From Paracoccaceae bacterium (GTDB lineage Bacteria > Pseudomonadota > Alphaproteobacteria > Rhodobacterales > Rhodobacteraceae): a stretch of 50,031 nt of DNA. Made by a program: the position numbers and the translations under genes. The DNA lies in assembly GCA_023260835.1 (NCBI GenBank), contig JALQTR010000086.1, forward strand, positions 1 to 50,031. Direction: 5' to 3'. Below the pieces are notes generated by a model. That model was not told the DNA's origin and did no database searches. It saw only the letters and a list, made by a program, of their open reading frames with translations. Shown one piece after another: positions 34,253 to 42,083 of the stretch. Position 1 is the stretch's first letter; each line of letters starts with the position of its first letter.

Positions 34253-35125
34253 CTACTGCCCAAGCCAATTAAACAATTGCTGCGCGGGCTTTGAGGCTTG
34301 GGAATGCAGTTTGACATAGAAATCCTGCGGCGAGCTGATGTCGATAGGCAACAATGGAACCAAACGGCCCGAAGACACCAATTCATGCGTCAGACCATCC
34401 CATCCCAGCACAACGCCCATGTCATCCTGTGCGGCCTGAAGGGCAATCAAATAATTGTTCACGCGATGATCAACGCGGATGGGGCCAGTGTACCCTAGTG
34501 ACGCGAACCAATCCTTCCAGCTTGTCCAGCCTGTATTACCTGCCTCCATATGAATAAGGGGCAGTTTTGCAAGTTCACCAATGGATTGGATCGCATGCGC
34601 GGCGGCAAACCTTGGACTGCATAGCGCGGCGATGCGGTCGTGAAATAAAACGCGGCAATCCCCCTTATCTTTGGACATATCAGCATAATGAATGCTGAGG
34701 TCGCAATCATTGTGATCTTGGTCTGTATCATTGACAATTTGTGCAACAGAGACGTGGCCATGGGTGCGCCAAAATTCTGCCAAACGCGGCATAAGCCAAA
34801 GTGAACTGACCGCAGTTGTGACGCGAATTGTGACGGCCGCTTTTGATGTTCTTGCACGCAGTTGATCCAATGCATCGTTGATGCCTTCAAAGCTGCGCTG
34901 TAACGCGACCAATAGATATGCACCCAGTTCGGTCAATTCGACGCCGCGGTGATAGCGATGAAATAAAGTAATCCGAAGCTCTTGCTCAAGTGATTTAACT
35001 TGATGGCTGATTGCGGCGGGCGTCACATTCAATTCAACGGCCGCTTTTTTAAAACTCGCGTGCCGCGCCGCAGTTTCGAAGGCGATTAATGCGCTCATTG
35101 CGGGAAGTTCATAGGGTCTGTTCAA
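34253..35125 (-). CDS. GcvA-like LysR-family regulator
   Basis: The 290-residue regulator has the GcvA subgroup N-terminus LPAMSALIAFETAARHASFK followed by VTPAAISHQVKSLEQELRI. The start is probably TTG at 35125, with GGAG eight bases upstream; an ATG at 35098 would cut off the conserved LPxxxAL lead. It is divergent from the second MttB gene (134-base gap) and probably controls it. An imperfectly spaced pair TTGCCA/TGGCAA (35196-35232) lies in that gap. Confidence 0.92.
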   Translation of the reverse strand: MNRPYELPAMSALIAFETAARHASFKKAAVELNVTPAAISHQVKSLEQELRITLFHRYHRGVELTELGAYLLVALQRSFEGINDALDQLRARTSKAAVTIRVTTAVSSLWLMPRLAEFWRTHGHVSVAQIVNDTDQDHNDCDLSIHYADMSKDKGDCRVLFHDRIAALCSPRFAAAHAIQSIGELAKLPLIHMEAGNTGWTSWKDWFASLGYTGPIRVDHRVNNYLIALQAAQDDMGVVLGWDGLTHELVSSGRLVPLLPIDISSPQDFYVKLHSQASKPAQQLFNWLGQ

Positions 35126-35259
35126 ATGATTTGCTCCGATGTGGTATGCGGTATTTTGGCTTAGAATATCTAATTCAAGATGAAATTTTTTACAATTGCC
35201 AAACGCATCAGGCTGGGATCATTGGGTGGCAAAGCCATTCATGTATAGGGGAATGAACA

Positions 35260-36831
35260 ATGAAGGATGATGATGCAAAACGGTCACGTTCACGTGGTGG
35301 ACGGCGCGGGGCGGATAAAGGGCGATCCGCCGCGCCGGGGCAGAATCCCTTTTTGGAAACACCGTTCATCACTCGCGGCATCCCCCCCTATGAACTGCTG
35401 GGCGAGGACGCGTTGCAGCGTATCGAAGACACCGCCGAACGGATCATGGCCGAAATTGGCATTGAATTTCGCGAAGACCCAGAAGTGGTTGAATTGTTTC
35501 GTAAAGCCGGGGCAATGGTTACGCCTGTATCGGCCGATGCATGGAACCTGAAATTTGAACGCGGTATGATCCGCGCCATTTTGAAAACAGCCCCAGCACG
35601 GTTTACGCAACACGCGCGCAACCCAGCACGATCCATTGAAATTGGCGGTGATGCGACGGTTTTCGCCCCTTCCTATGGATCGCCCTTTGTGATGGATTTG
35701 GATCAGGGGCGCCGCTATGGCACCATAAATGATTTTGAAAATTTCGTGAAATTGGCACAGTCATCGCCATGGCTGCATCATTCTGGTGGGACGATTTGTG
35801 AACCGACGGATATTGCGGTTAACAAGCGGCACCTGGATATGGTATATGCGCATATGCGGTATTCTGATCGGCCGTTTTTGGGATCGATCACTGCACCAGA
35901 ACGCGCAGCAGATTCCATTGAAATGTGCCGTATCCTGTTTGGTGCGGATTATGTTGATCAACACTGCGTTATTATGGGCAATTTCAACACGACGTCACCA
36001 TTGGTTATGGATGGCGTCACGACACGCGGTATTCGTGAATATGCACAAGCGGGCCAGGGCTCTATTCACCTGCCATTTTTGTTGGGGGGGGCTGTTTCGC
36101 CCCTAACGATTGCGGGATCGGTTGCACAATGTTTGGCAGAAACCATGGTCTCTGCGGCAATCACTCAGCTGGTGCGGCCAGGATCCCCTGCAATTTTGGG
36201 GTCGTTTATTTCGTCGATGTCATTGCGCAGTGGGTCGCCCACATTTGGGACGCCTGAACCTGCATTGGGGTCGCTTGTCATGGGGCAATTGGCGCGCCGT
36301 TTGAATATGCCTCTGCGCTGTGCTGGGAATTTCTCAACATCCAAGTTGCTAGATGCGCAAGCGATGCAGCAATCTGTCATGTCGATGATGTCGGCCGTAC
36401 AGTGCGGTGCGAATTTCATTCTACATTCTGCTGGATTTTTGGATGGCCTTTTGTCCATGTCTTATGAAAAATTTGTTCTGGATGCTGATTTTTGTGGGGC
36501 CTTGCACGCCTATATGAAGGGGGTTGAGGTCTCAGATGACACGCTGGGGTTTGATGCCCTGGCAGAGCAGGGACCCGGTGCACATTTATTTGGAACGGCC
36601 CATACGTTGAAACATTACCAAACAGCCTATTGGGACAGTGCGCTTGACGATAATCAACCCTGGGAAACATGGAACGAGCAGGGCGCATCGGATGCGGCAA
36701 GCCGCGCTAACCAGCGGTGGAAGGATCAACTGGCCGTCTATGAAGCGCCACCGATGGATGATGCGGTGGATGACGCATTAAAGGCGTTCATAGCACAGCG
36801 CAAAGACGCCATGCCGGATGCTTGGTATTAA
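35260..36831 (+). CDS. Trimethylamine methyltransferase (MttB) superfamily protein, second copy
   Basis: This 523-residue paralog of the protein encoded at 29934-31487 also lacks an in-frame amber codon. It starts with a highly basic segment (KRSRSRGGRRGADKGR), then IEDTAERIMAEIGIEF, a region AGQGSIHLPFLLGGAVSPLT equivalent to the TPFTLMGA block, SGSPTFGTPEPALG, and LLSMSYEKFVLD. The two copies are clearly diverged, which suggests different substrates. GGGGAATGAACA precedes the ATG. It is divergent from the GcvA-like LysR gene and is followed by a hairpin at 36841. A role in methyl transfer from a quaternary or tertiary amine is inferred from the family only. Confidence 0.92.
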   Translation: MKDDDAKRSRSRGGRRGADKGRSAAPGQNPFLETPFITRGIPPYELLGEDALQRIEDTAERIMAEIGIEFREDPEVVELFRKAGAMVTPVSADAWNLKFERGMIRAILKTAPARFTQHARNPARSIEIGGDATVFAPSYGSPFVMDLDQGRRYGTINDFENFVKLAQSSPWLHHSGGTICEPTDIAVNKRHLDMVYAHMRYSDRPFLGSITAPERAADSIEMCRILFGADYVDQHCVIMGNFNTTSPLVMDGVTTRGIREYAQAGQGSIHLPFLLGGAVSPLTIAGSVAQCLAETMVSAAITQLVRPGSPAILGSFISSMSLRSGSPTFGTPEPALGSLVMGQLARRLNMPLRCAGNFSTSKLLDAQAMQQSVMSMMSAVQCGANFILHSAGFLDGLLSMSYEKFVLDADFCGALHAYMKGVEVSDDTLGFDALAEQGPGAHLFGTAHTLKHYQTAYWDSALDDNQPWETWNEQGASDAASRANQRWKDQLAVYEAPPMDDAVDDALKAFIAQRKDAMPDAWY

Positions 36832-36840
36832 TACGAATAT

Positions 36841-36863
36841 AAAACCCCGGCGGCGGGGTGTTT
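36841..36863 (+). terminator. Hairpin downstream of the second MttB gene
   Basis: ACCCCG (36844-36849) pairs with CGGGGT (36854-36859) across a four-base loop, with AAA before and GTTT after the stem. The position ten bases past the stop fits a transcription terminator, although the T-run is short. Confidence 0.45.
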
Positions 36864-36950
36864 CAACAAAGTAGTTAAAATTTTACCTTGCTATCGAAGG
36901 GCCCTCTGTTTCTAAACATAGCCTTGGACCAGTAAAAATGGGGAGGCTCA

Positions 36951-37100
36951 GTGGTCGTAGCTGAATATACAGCCAGTGAAACTAATGCTATTATAGGTAT
37001 ATATGGTACATCAGGTAATTATGAGCTTGGCGGATTGATTAATGCTGATGGCGCAGACGGTGATAACCTTTTATCTTGCTCCATTGCGACCCAGCAATAA
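36951..37100 (+). CDS. Possible small protein (49 residues), unrecognised
   Basis: A GTG at 36951 is preceded by GGGAGG four bases upstream and opens a 49-codon frame. It begins VVVAEYTASETNAIIG and ends LLSCSIATQQ. It has mixed polar composition, no membrane segment and no signal peptide. Codons such as ATA and TTA are more AT-rich than in neighbouring genes. It may be a real small gene, a relic of a larger one, or chance. I recognise no family. Confidence 0.3.
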   Translation: MVVAEYTASETNAIIGIYGTSGNYELGGLINADGADGDNLLSCSIATQQ

Positions 37101-37295
37101 CAGTGGGAACATGGATCAGGTTTGTCAGCCATCGGGCTGGCAAATCTGATGCAGTTATGGCGGGTTGGGGCCAATTCCGGCGTATAAACGGCCCATAACG
37201 GGGCAAACCCGTATTCGCACTTGAAAATTTCTGTATTTGGGCGCAAATAGGCGCATCGCGCGCGTTATGCGCGTTCATTTTATTAAGGAGAGACC
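37101..37295 (+). other. Structured infA leader / intergenic region
   Basis: No gene is visible here. The stretch contains several inverted repeats: CAGCC-ATCG-GGCTG (37126-37139), GTTATGG/CCATAAC (37154-37199) and GCGCAT/ATGCGC (37251-37272). The last lies 12 bases ahead of the infA ribosome site AAGGAG (37285-37290). It may be the infA leader or hold a small RNA. Confidence 0.35.
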
Positions 37296-37514
37296 ATGGC
37301 CAAGGAAGATACGCTCGAATTTCCAGGTGTCGTCAAGGAACTCCTGCCCAATGCGACATTCCGGGTCGAGCTTGAAAACGGCCATGAGATTATCGCCCAC
37401 ACGGCAGGAAAAATGCGCAAGAACCGCATCCGCGTTTTGGCGGGGGATAAGGTTCAGGTGGAAATGACCCCCTATGATCTGACCAAGGGCCGGATCAATT
37501 ACCGGTTCAAGTAA
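37296..37514 (+). CDS. infA: Translation initiation factor IF-1
   Basis: IF-1 binds the A site of the 30S subunit during initiation. The 72-residue product is of standard length and matches the S1-like OB fold throughout: [40 protein letters not shown], and the C-terminal [16 protein letters not shown] precedes the ATG. It heads the infA-maf-RNase E/G-yacG gene string. Confidence 0.97.
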   Translation: MAKEDTLEFPGVVKELLPNATFRVELENGHEIIAHTAGKMRKNRIRVLAGDKVQVEMTPYDLTKGRINYRFK

Positions 37515-37521
37515 TCCTGTT

Positions 37522-38103
37522 ATGCAACTGATCCTTGGCTCGGCCAGTCCGCGCCGGCGCGAATTGATCGCGCAGTTGGGTGTGGCGGTGGCGGATACCC
37601 GCGCGCCGGATATTGATGAAACCCCGCTGAAGGGCGAATTGCCACGCCCCTATTGCGCGCGCATGGCGCAAGAAAAGCTGGCCGTGCTGCCCTGTGCCGC
37701 GGATGAGGTGGTGTTGTGTGCCGACACGACCGTTGCGGTGGGTCGTCGCATACTGTGCAAACCCGCAGACCGGGCCGAGGCCGAGGCATTTTTGCGCCTT
37801 TTATCGGGTCGCCGGCATCGGGTCATCACCGCCGTTTCGGTGAAAACCGCTCAGCAAAGCTGGCTGCGCGTGGTGCAATCATCGGTTAAGTTCCGGGTGC
37901 TTAGCGATGCAGATATCATCTGGTATTTGGACAGCGGCGAATGGGACGGCAAGGCAGGTGGCTATGCCATTCAGGGCCTGGCCGAGGCCTTTATCCCCTG
38001 GATCGAAGGATCCTATAGCGCGATTATGGGTCTGCCACTTGCGCAAACGGCCGGTGTTTTGCAGGCAGCAGGATTGACATTGGGACAGCAACAGGGGGCC
38101 TGA
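37522..38103 (+). CDS. maf: Maf-family nucleotide pyrophosphatase
   Basis: Maf proteins hydrolyse non-canonical or canonical nucleoside triphosphates (dTTP, UTP, or m7GTP for YceF) to monophosphates. The 193-residue product has the N-terminal signature [24 protein letters not shown], and [13 protein letters not shown] with the catalytic Asp, followed by [15 protein letters not shown] and [11 protein letters not shown]. The Glu-rich REL motif is normal. It lies seven bases after infA and one base before the RNase gene. Confidence 0.95.
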   Translation: MQLILGSASPRRRELIAQLGVAVADTRAPDIDETPLKGELPRPYCARMAQEKLAVLPCAADEVVLCADTTVAVGRRILCKPADRAEAEAFLRLLSGRRHRVITAVSVKTAQQSWLRVVQSSVKFRVLSDADIIWYLDSGEWDGKAGGYAIQGLAEAFIPWIEGSYSAIMGLPLAQTAGVLQAAGLTLGQQQGA

Positions 38104-38104
38104 T

Positions 38105-39139
38105 ATGAAGGGACAGGAAATCATATTGGGGCAGATCAATGGCCGCGAGGCCGCGGCGCGGCTGATTGATGGGCAGTTGGATGATCTGCTTGTTGACACC
38201 GATGCCCCCATCCCCGGCACAATTTATCGCGCCATCGCGGATCGCCCTGTAAAAGGGCAGGGGGGGATGTTTTTGCGCACCCCCGATGGCACGGCATTTT
38301 TGCGTCAGGTCAAGGGGCTTGCGCCCGGGGATGCCCTGTTGGTGCAGGTGACGGGCTATGCCGAGGTGGGCAAGGCGATCCCTGTGACCACCCGTATTTT
38401 GTTCAAAAGCCGCTATGTGATTGTCACCCCCGATGCGCCAGGGCTGAATATTTCCCGTCAAATCAAGGATGAAGACCGGCGCGAAGCGCTGCTTTTGGCG
38501 CTGCATGAGGCAGGCCTCGCTGGGGATGGCGCGCAGATGGGGGTGATCCTTCGCTCGTCCTGCGCGGGTGCCGATCTGGACGCGGTGATCGCCGATCTGG
38601 AGGCGCAGTTGGAACTGGCCACGCAGGTCATGGCCGACACCGATGGCGGGGCCGAGCTGTTACTCGCCGGCGATGGCCCGCATGATTACGCATGGCGGGA
38701 ATGGTCAGATCCGGCGCAGATCACGCAAGATGACCGCGCCTTTGATCGCCCTGATTTGCAGGACGCGCTGGCCGATGCATTTGACGATACGCTGCGCCTA
38801 CCTGGGGCTGGGGCGTTGCATATCGAACCCACACGCGCATTGGTTGCGGTGGATGTGAACACCGGCGCCGACACCAGCCCCGCCGCGGGGCTGAAGGCGA
38901 ATTTGGCCGCGGCGCGGGCGCTGCCGCGCGTACTGCGTCTACGTGGGCTGGGTGGGCAGATCGTGATTGATCCTGCGCCGATGCCTAAAAAGGATCGTCG
39001 CCAATTTGAAACCGTGCTGCGCGCGGCGCTGCGCGGGGATTTGATTGAAACCAATATGGTTGGCTGGACCACCATGGGTCTGTTTGAATTGCAGCGCGCC
39101 CGCGCGCGCGCGCCAATGACCGCAGGGATGCTGCGCTGA
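38105..39139 (+). CDS. Ribonuclease E/G family protein, short form
   Basis: The product shows the RNase E/G catalytic core, which cleaves single-stranded AU-rich RNA with a 5' monophosphate preference. The metal-binding Asp residues are seen in LVAVDVNTG and QIVIDPAPM, followed by KKDRRQFETVL. At 344 residues it is far shorter than E. coli RNase G (489). The S1 segment at the N-terminus is reduced, and the CPxC zinc link and small domain that drive tetramer formation are missing. Similar short forms are found beside infA-maf in this order. It overlaps yacG by one base. Confidence 0.91.
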   Translation: MKGQEIILGQINGREAAARLIDGQLDDLLVDTDAPIPGTIYRAIADRPVKGQGGMFLRTPDGTAFLRQVKGLAPGDALLVQVTGYAEVGKAIPVTTRILFKSRYVIVTPDAPGLNISRQIKDEDRREALLLALHEAGLAGDGAQMGVILRSSCAGADLDAVIADLEAQLELATQVMADTDGGAELLLAGDGPHDYAWREWSDPAQITQDDRAFDRPDLQDALADAFDDTLRLPGAGALHIEPTRALVAVDVNTGADTSPAAGLKANLAAARALPRVLRLRGLGGQIVIDPAPMPKKDRRQFETVLRAALRGDLIETNMVGWTTMGLFELQRARARAPMTAGMLR

Positions 39140-39315
39140 TGGCCTGCCCGATTTGCCACGCCGATATGGATCCCAAATACCGCCCCTTTTGTTCCAAACG
39201 CTGCGCGGATGTTGATCTGGCGCGCTGGCTGTCAGGGTCCTATGCCGTGCCCAGTGAGGAGCCGCTGGAAGAGGGGGATTTCCCTGCTCCCCCAGATACA
39301 GATCAAACGCATTAA
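39139..39315 (+). CDS. yacG: DNA gyrase inhibitor YacG (zinc finger)
   Basis: This 58-residue protein has a C-x2-C ... C-x3-C zinc site (MACPICHADM then PFCSKRCADVDLARWLSGSY), the YacG signature, and an acidic flexible tail. YacG binds GyrB and limits gyrase activity. The ATG overlaps the RNase stop (TGATG), so it is coupled and is the last gene of the infA string. A 15-base gap separates it from the convergent CoA-transferase-family gene. Confidence 0.92.
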   Translation: MACPICHADMDPKYRPFCSKRCADVDLARWLSGSYAVPSEEPLEEGDFPAPPDTDQTH

Positions 39316-39330
39316 CGCCGCGCAGATTGC

Positions 39331-40467
39331 TTACCCCGTCACCCCGTCTGATAGGATGGCCTCGATCTGCGCTGTATCAAACCCTGCCGCTTGCAGAACG
39401 GCTTGTGTGTCTGCGCCGGTGGCTGGCGCTGGGTCGGGCAGCGGCGTTTTCGCATCACGGAACCGAGGGGCCGGCATCGGCTGTTCGGGGTCTGTTTGCG
39501 TGAACACAGCGCGCGCAGCATTATGCGGATAGGCGCGTGCCTCGGCCGGAGACAGGACGGGGGCGAAACAGGCATCGGTTCCTTCCAGCAAGGCGCACCA
39601 ATGATCGCGCGGCTGGCTTTTGAACAGGGCGGTAAAGCGGGCGCGCATGGCGGGCCAATCGGCGCGGTTCGCGCGATCGCCCATATCCGCGGGGGATAAA
39701 TCCAGCCGCATCAGTAATTCATCCCAGAATTTCGGCTCGAGCGCGCCAATGGTGACCCATTGCCCATCGGCGCATTCATACACCCCGTACCACGGCGCGC
39801 CACCATCCAGCAGGTTCGCGCCGCGCGCATCCTGCCAGCTGCCCATCGCCCGAAAGGAATAGGTCATCGCCATCAACGAGGCCGTGCCATCGCAGATGGC
39901 GGCATCAATCACATCACCGCGGCCCGTTCGCGCCGCTGCCAACAGCCCCGTCACCATGCCAAAGGCCAGATACATTCCGCCGCCGCCAAAATCCCCCAGA
40001 AGGTTCATGGGGAAGCTGGGGGCCTGATCGGCAGGCCCCGTCCCCCACAAAGCGCCCGAAAGGGCGATATAATTCAGATCATGCCCCGCGGTTGGGGCCA
40101 AAGGCCCATCCTGCCCCCAGCCGGTCATCCGGCCATAGACCAGTTTGGGGTTCACCTGATGCACGTCCTCTGGGCCAAGGCCCAACCGCTCCATCACGCC
40201 GGGGCGAAAGCCCTCGATCAGGCCATCTGCCCCTGCCAGCAGGCGCAGCGCCACATCGCGCGCCTTTGGGTGCTTCAGGTCCAGCGTGATGGATTTACGG
40301 CCGCGGGCCAAAAAATCATGTGGTGTTGATTTTGCCCCGGGGCGGTCAATACGGATCACCTCGGCGCCCATATCGGCCAGCATCATTCCGGCAAATGGCC
40401 CAGGGCCAATCCCTGCAAATTCGATGATTTTAATGCCGTGCAGGGGGGGCAGCGTGGATTTTGTCAT
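39331..40467 (-). CDS. CoA-transferase family III / alpha-methylacyl-CoA racemase-like protein
   Basis: This 378-residue family III protein looks more like alpha-methylacyl-CoA racemase than a transferase. The racemase residues are kept: His in AGHDLNYIALSG, Asp in LLGDFGGGGMYLAFG and Glu in GALEPKFWDE. The N-terminus HGIKIIEFAGIGPGPFAGMML is typical. A racemase would allow beta-oxidation of branched acyl-CoA with the wrong configuration. It starts directly after the MarR stop (TAAATG), which makes it the third gene of IclR-MarR-AMACR. Confidence 0.92.
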   Translation of the reverse strand: MTKSTLPPLHGIKIIEFAGIGPGPFAGMMLADMGAEVIRIDRPGAKSTPHDFLARGRKSITLDLKHPKARDVALRLLAGADGLIEGFRPGVMERLGLGPEDVHQVNPKLVYGRMTGWGQDGPLAPTAGHDLNYIALSGALWGTGPADQAPSFPMNLLGDFGGGGMYLAFGMVTGLLAAARTGRGDVIDAAICDGTASLMAMTYSFRAMGSWQDARGANLLDGGAPWYGVYECADGQWVTIGALEPKFWDELLMRLDLSPADMGDRANRADWPAMRARFTALFKSQPRDHWCALLEGTDACFAPVLSPAEARAYPHNAARAVFTQTDPEQPMPAPRFRDAKTPLPDPAPATGADTQAVLQAAGFDTAQIEAILSDGVTG

Positions 40468-40965
40468 TTAGGTTGATCCTTTGGGTTGGTCGGGACGATG
40501 ATCGTCAAGCGCCGTTTTTAAATTTTGCCGCATTTGGGCAAGAACCTGCAATGTTGTGTCCAATGCGGCTGGGTCAATTCCGGCTTTGGCCAGATCATGT
40601 AACTGTTGTTGCGCCTTCGTCATGTTTTGTGACAGGGATTTTGCCTTATCGGTGATATAGATGCGTTTGATCCGGCGATCCGCGGGATCCGCGCAACGAA
40701 TGACCAGATCATGGGTTTCCAACCGATCAATCAATTTGGATACGGTGACCGTGGCAACATCCAGCCGCGCGGCCAAATCGGCCTGTGCCAAACCATTTTC
40801 ACGCAGCAGGTGAAATATGATCCAAGCCTGCGACATCGTCAAATTATAGGGGCGCAACAACGCGTCAAACAACAGGCCACGAAACCGCGCGACATCCTGA
40901 AACACAAGCCCCTCGCGCAGGGCGCGTTTGCTGGTATCTGTGGCGTCGGACGGCGTGGGTTTCAT
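40468..40965 (-). CDS. MarR-family transcriptional regulator
   Basis: This regulator of 165 residues has a winged helix with LTMSQAWIIFHLLRENGLAQ, LAARLDVATVTVSKLIDRLE and the wing CADPADRRIKRIYITDKAK. I use ATG at 40965; GTG at 40980, directly after the IclR stop, is the alternative, and neither has a clear ribosome site, as expected for coupled translation. MarR proteins near CoA ligases often sense the acyl-CoA ester, and a ligase gene lies divergently at 42084. Confidence 0.88.
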   Translation of the reverse strand: MKPTPSDATDTSKRALREGLVFQDVARFRGLLFDALLRPYNLTMSQAWIIFHLLRENGLAQADLAARLDVATVTVSKLIDRLETHDLVIRCADPADRRIKRIYITDKAKSLSQNMTKAQQQLHDLAKAGIDPAALDTTLQVLAQMRQNLKTALDDHRPDQPKGST

Positions 40966-40981
40966 CGAAGTTGATTGCACA

Positions 40982-41851
40982 TTATCGTTGCCATGGCGCG
41001 CGCCAGCCCAGTTTTGCTGACAAATGAACCAGACGGGGGCCAAATTCATCCTGCAGCTTCTGCGCATCCAGTAAAAAAGACGGCCCACCGCAATTCAGCG
41101 CCATAAAGGTTTGGTGGTCACTGTCATAAACCGGCGTGGCGGCGGCGCGGACATTGGCACGCCATTCGCTTTCGACGATGCAGAACCCCTGCTGGCGCAC
41201 ATCGGCAATGGATTGCAAAATCCGGTCACGCAGTGCATCCCAATTGGCGCCATAAATAACGGCCCAGCGATCGAATTTTTCCGCAAGCTGCGCATCGGAT
41301 AAACAGGCCAAATAGGCCCGGCCAACCGCTGTGTTGGCCATGCTGACCCGTGACCCAACATCCAGCAAGAACCCATCTGCTGTGCTGGCTGCGCTGGCGG
41401 CGACATAAACCATTGTGTCCTCTTCAGGCCAAGCCAGCGCCACCGACGCGTTTGATGCATTGGCAATGTCCTGCATGCTGCTTTGCGCCAATTGGCGGAC
41501 ACGCATTTTTCCAATCACCGTGTATCCCAGTGTCAGCAATGTGGGGCTGGGGTAATATTTGCGCGATGCATCACGTTTCAAATATCCCAGTTCCGTCAAT
41601 GTGTGGGTTAAACGGGTAACGGTTGCTTTGGCGATGCCGGTGCTTTGTGATAATTCGTTATTGCCCATGGCGCCGTCAGACAGGCGAAAGGCCTGCAGGA
41701 TTTGCATCGCGCGGGCGATGGACCAAATGAATTTACGGTCGCTGCCATATTCGGCCTCGAGCGCGTCTAGATCGCGCGCGCCAAAGATGCGTGATTGTTG
41801 AATTTGAGTAGGTGTCAGGCTGGCCGTTTGCGATGTGGTCTGCTGCGACAT
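40982..41851 (-). CDS. IclR-family transcriptional regulator
   Basis: The 289-residue protein has an N-terminal winged helix (KFIWSIARAMQILQAFR, NELSQSTGIAKATVTRLTHT) and a GAF-like effector domain (ASVALAWPEEDTMVYV, SVSMANTAVGRAYLA-like segment). It is the first gene of a run with a MarR gene and an AMACR-like gene, and is divergent from an acyl-CoA ligase gene across 232 bases. IclR members in such layouts often activate aromatic or acid catabolism. Effector unknown. Confidence 0.91.
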   Translation of the reverse strand: MSQQTTSQTASLTPTQIQQSRIFGARDLDALEAEYGSDRKFIWSIARAMQILQAFRLSDGAMGNNELSQSTGIAKATVTRLTHTLTELGYLKRDASRKYYPSPTLLTLGYTVIGKMRVRQLAQSSMQDIANASNASVALAWPEEDTMVYVAASAASTADGFLLDVGSRVSMANTAVGRAYLACLSDAQLAEKFDRWAVIYGANWDALRDRILQSIADVRQQGFCIVESEWRANVRAAATPVYDSDHQTFMALNCGGPSFLLDAQKLQDEFGPRLVHLSAKLGWRAPWQR

Positions 41852-42083
41852 GGGCGTCTCCAGAATATGGCAGAGGGCATTTTATTGGCCGGTGCCTGTC
41901 ATTTTCCCGATCGGGCTGCAAGACGTCCGAACGGCTATTCTTTGTTTCTGATACTCTAGCAGGGTAGGGCCGATATGGAAAAGAAAATTTTACAGGCAGC
42001 ACGATAATACCGCTGTGCAGAATTATTTGCTTGATTTTGCACGTCTCATGCGCAATTCATTGGGTCAATTTTGGGGGGATCAT

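Noticed and set aside
31488-35259. Cobalamin riboswitch ahead of the MttB-family genes
   Set aside because: No B12-box-like conserved segments were seen in the short upstream gaps of either gene.
29934-36831. In-frame amber codon indicating pyrrolysine in the MttB proteins
   Set aside because: Both frames are uninterrupted across their full length, so they belong to the non-pyrrolysine branch.
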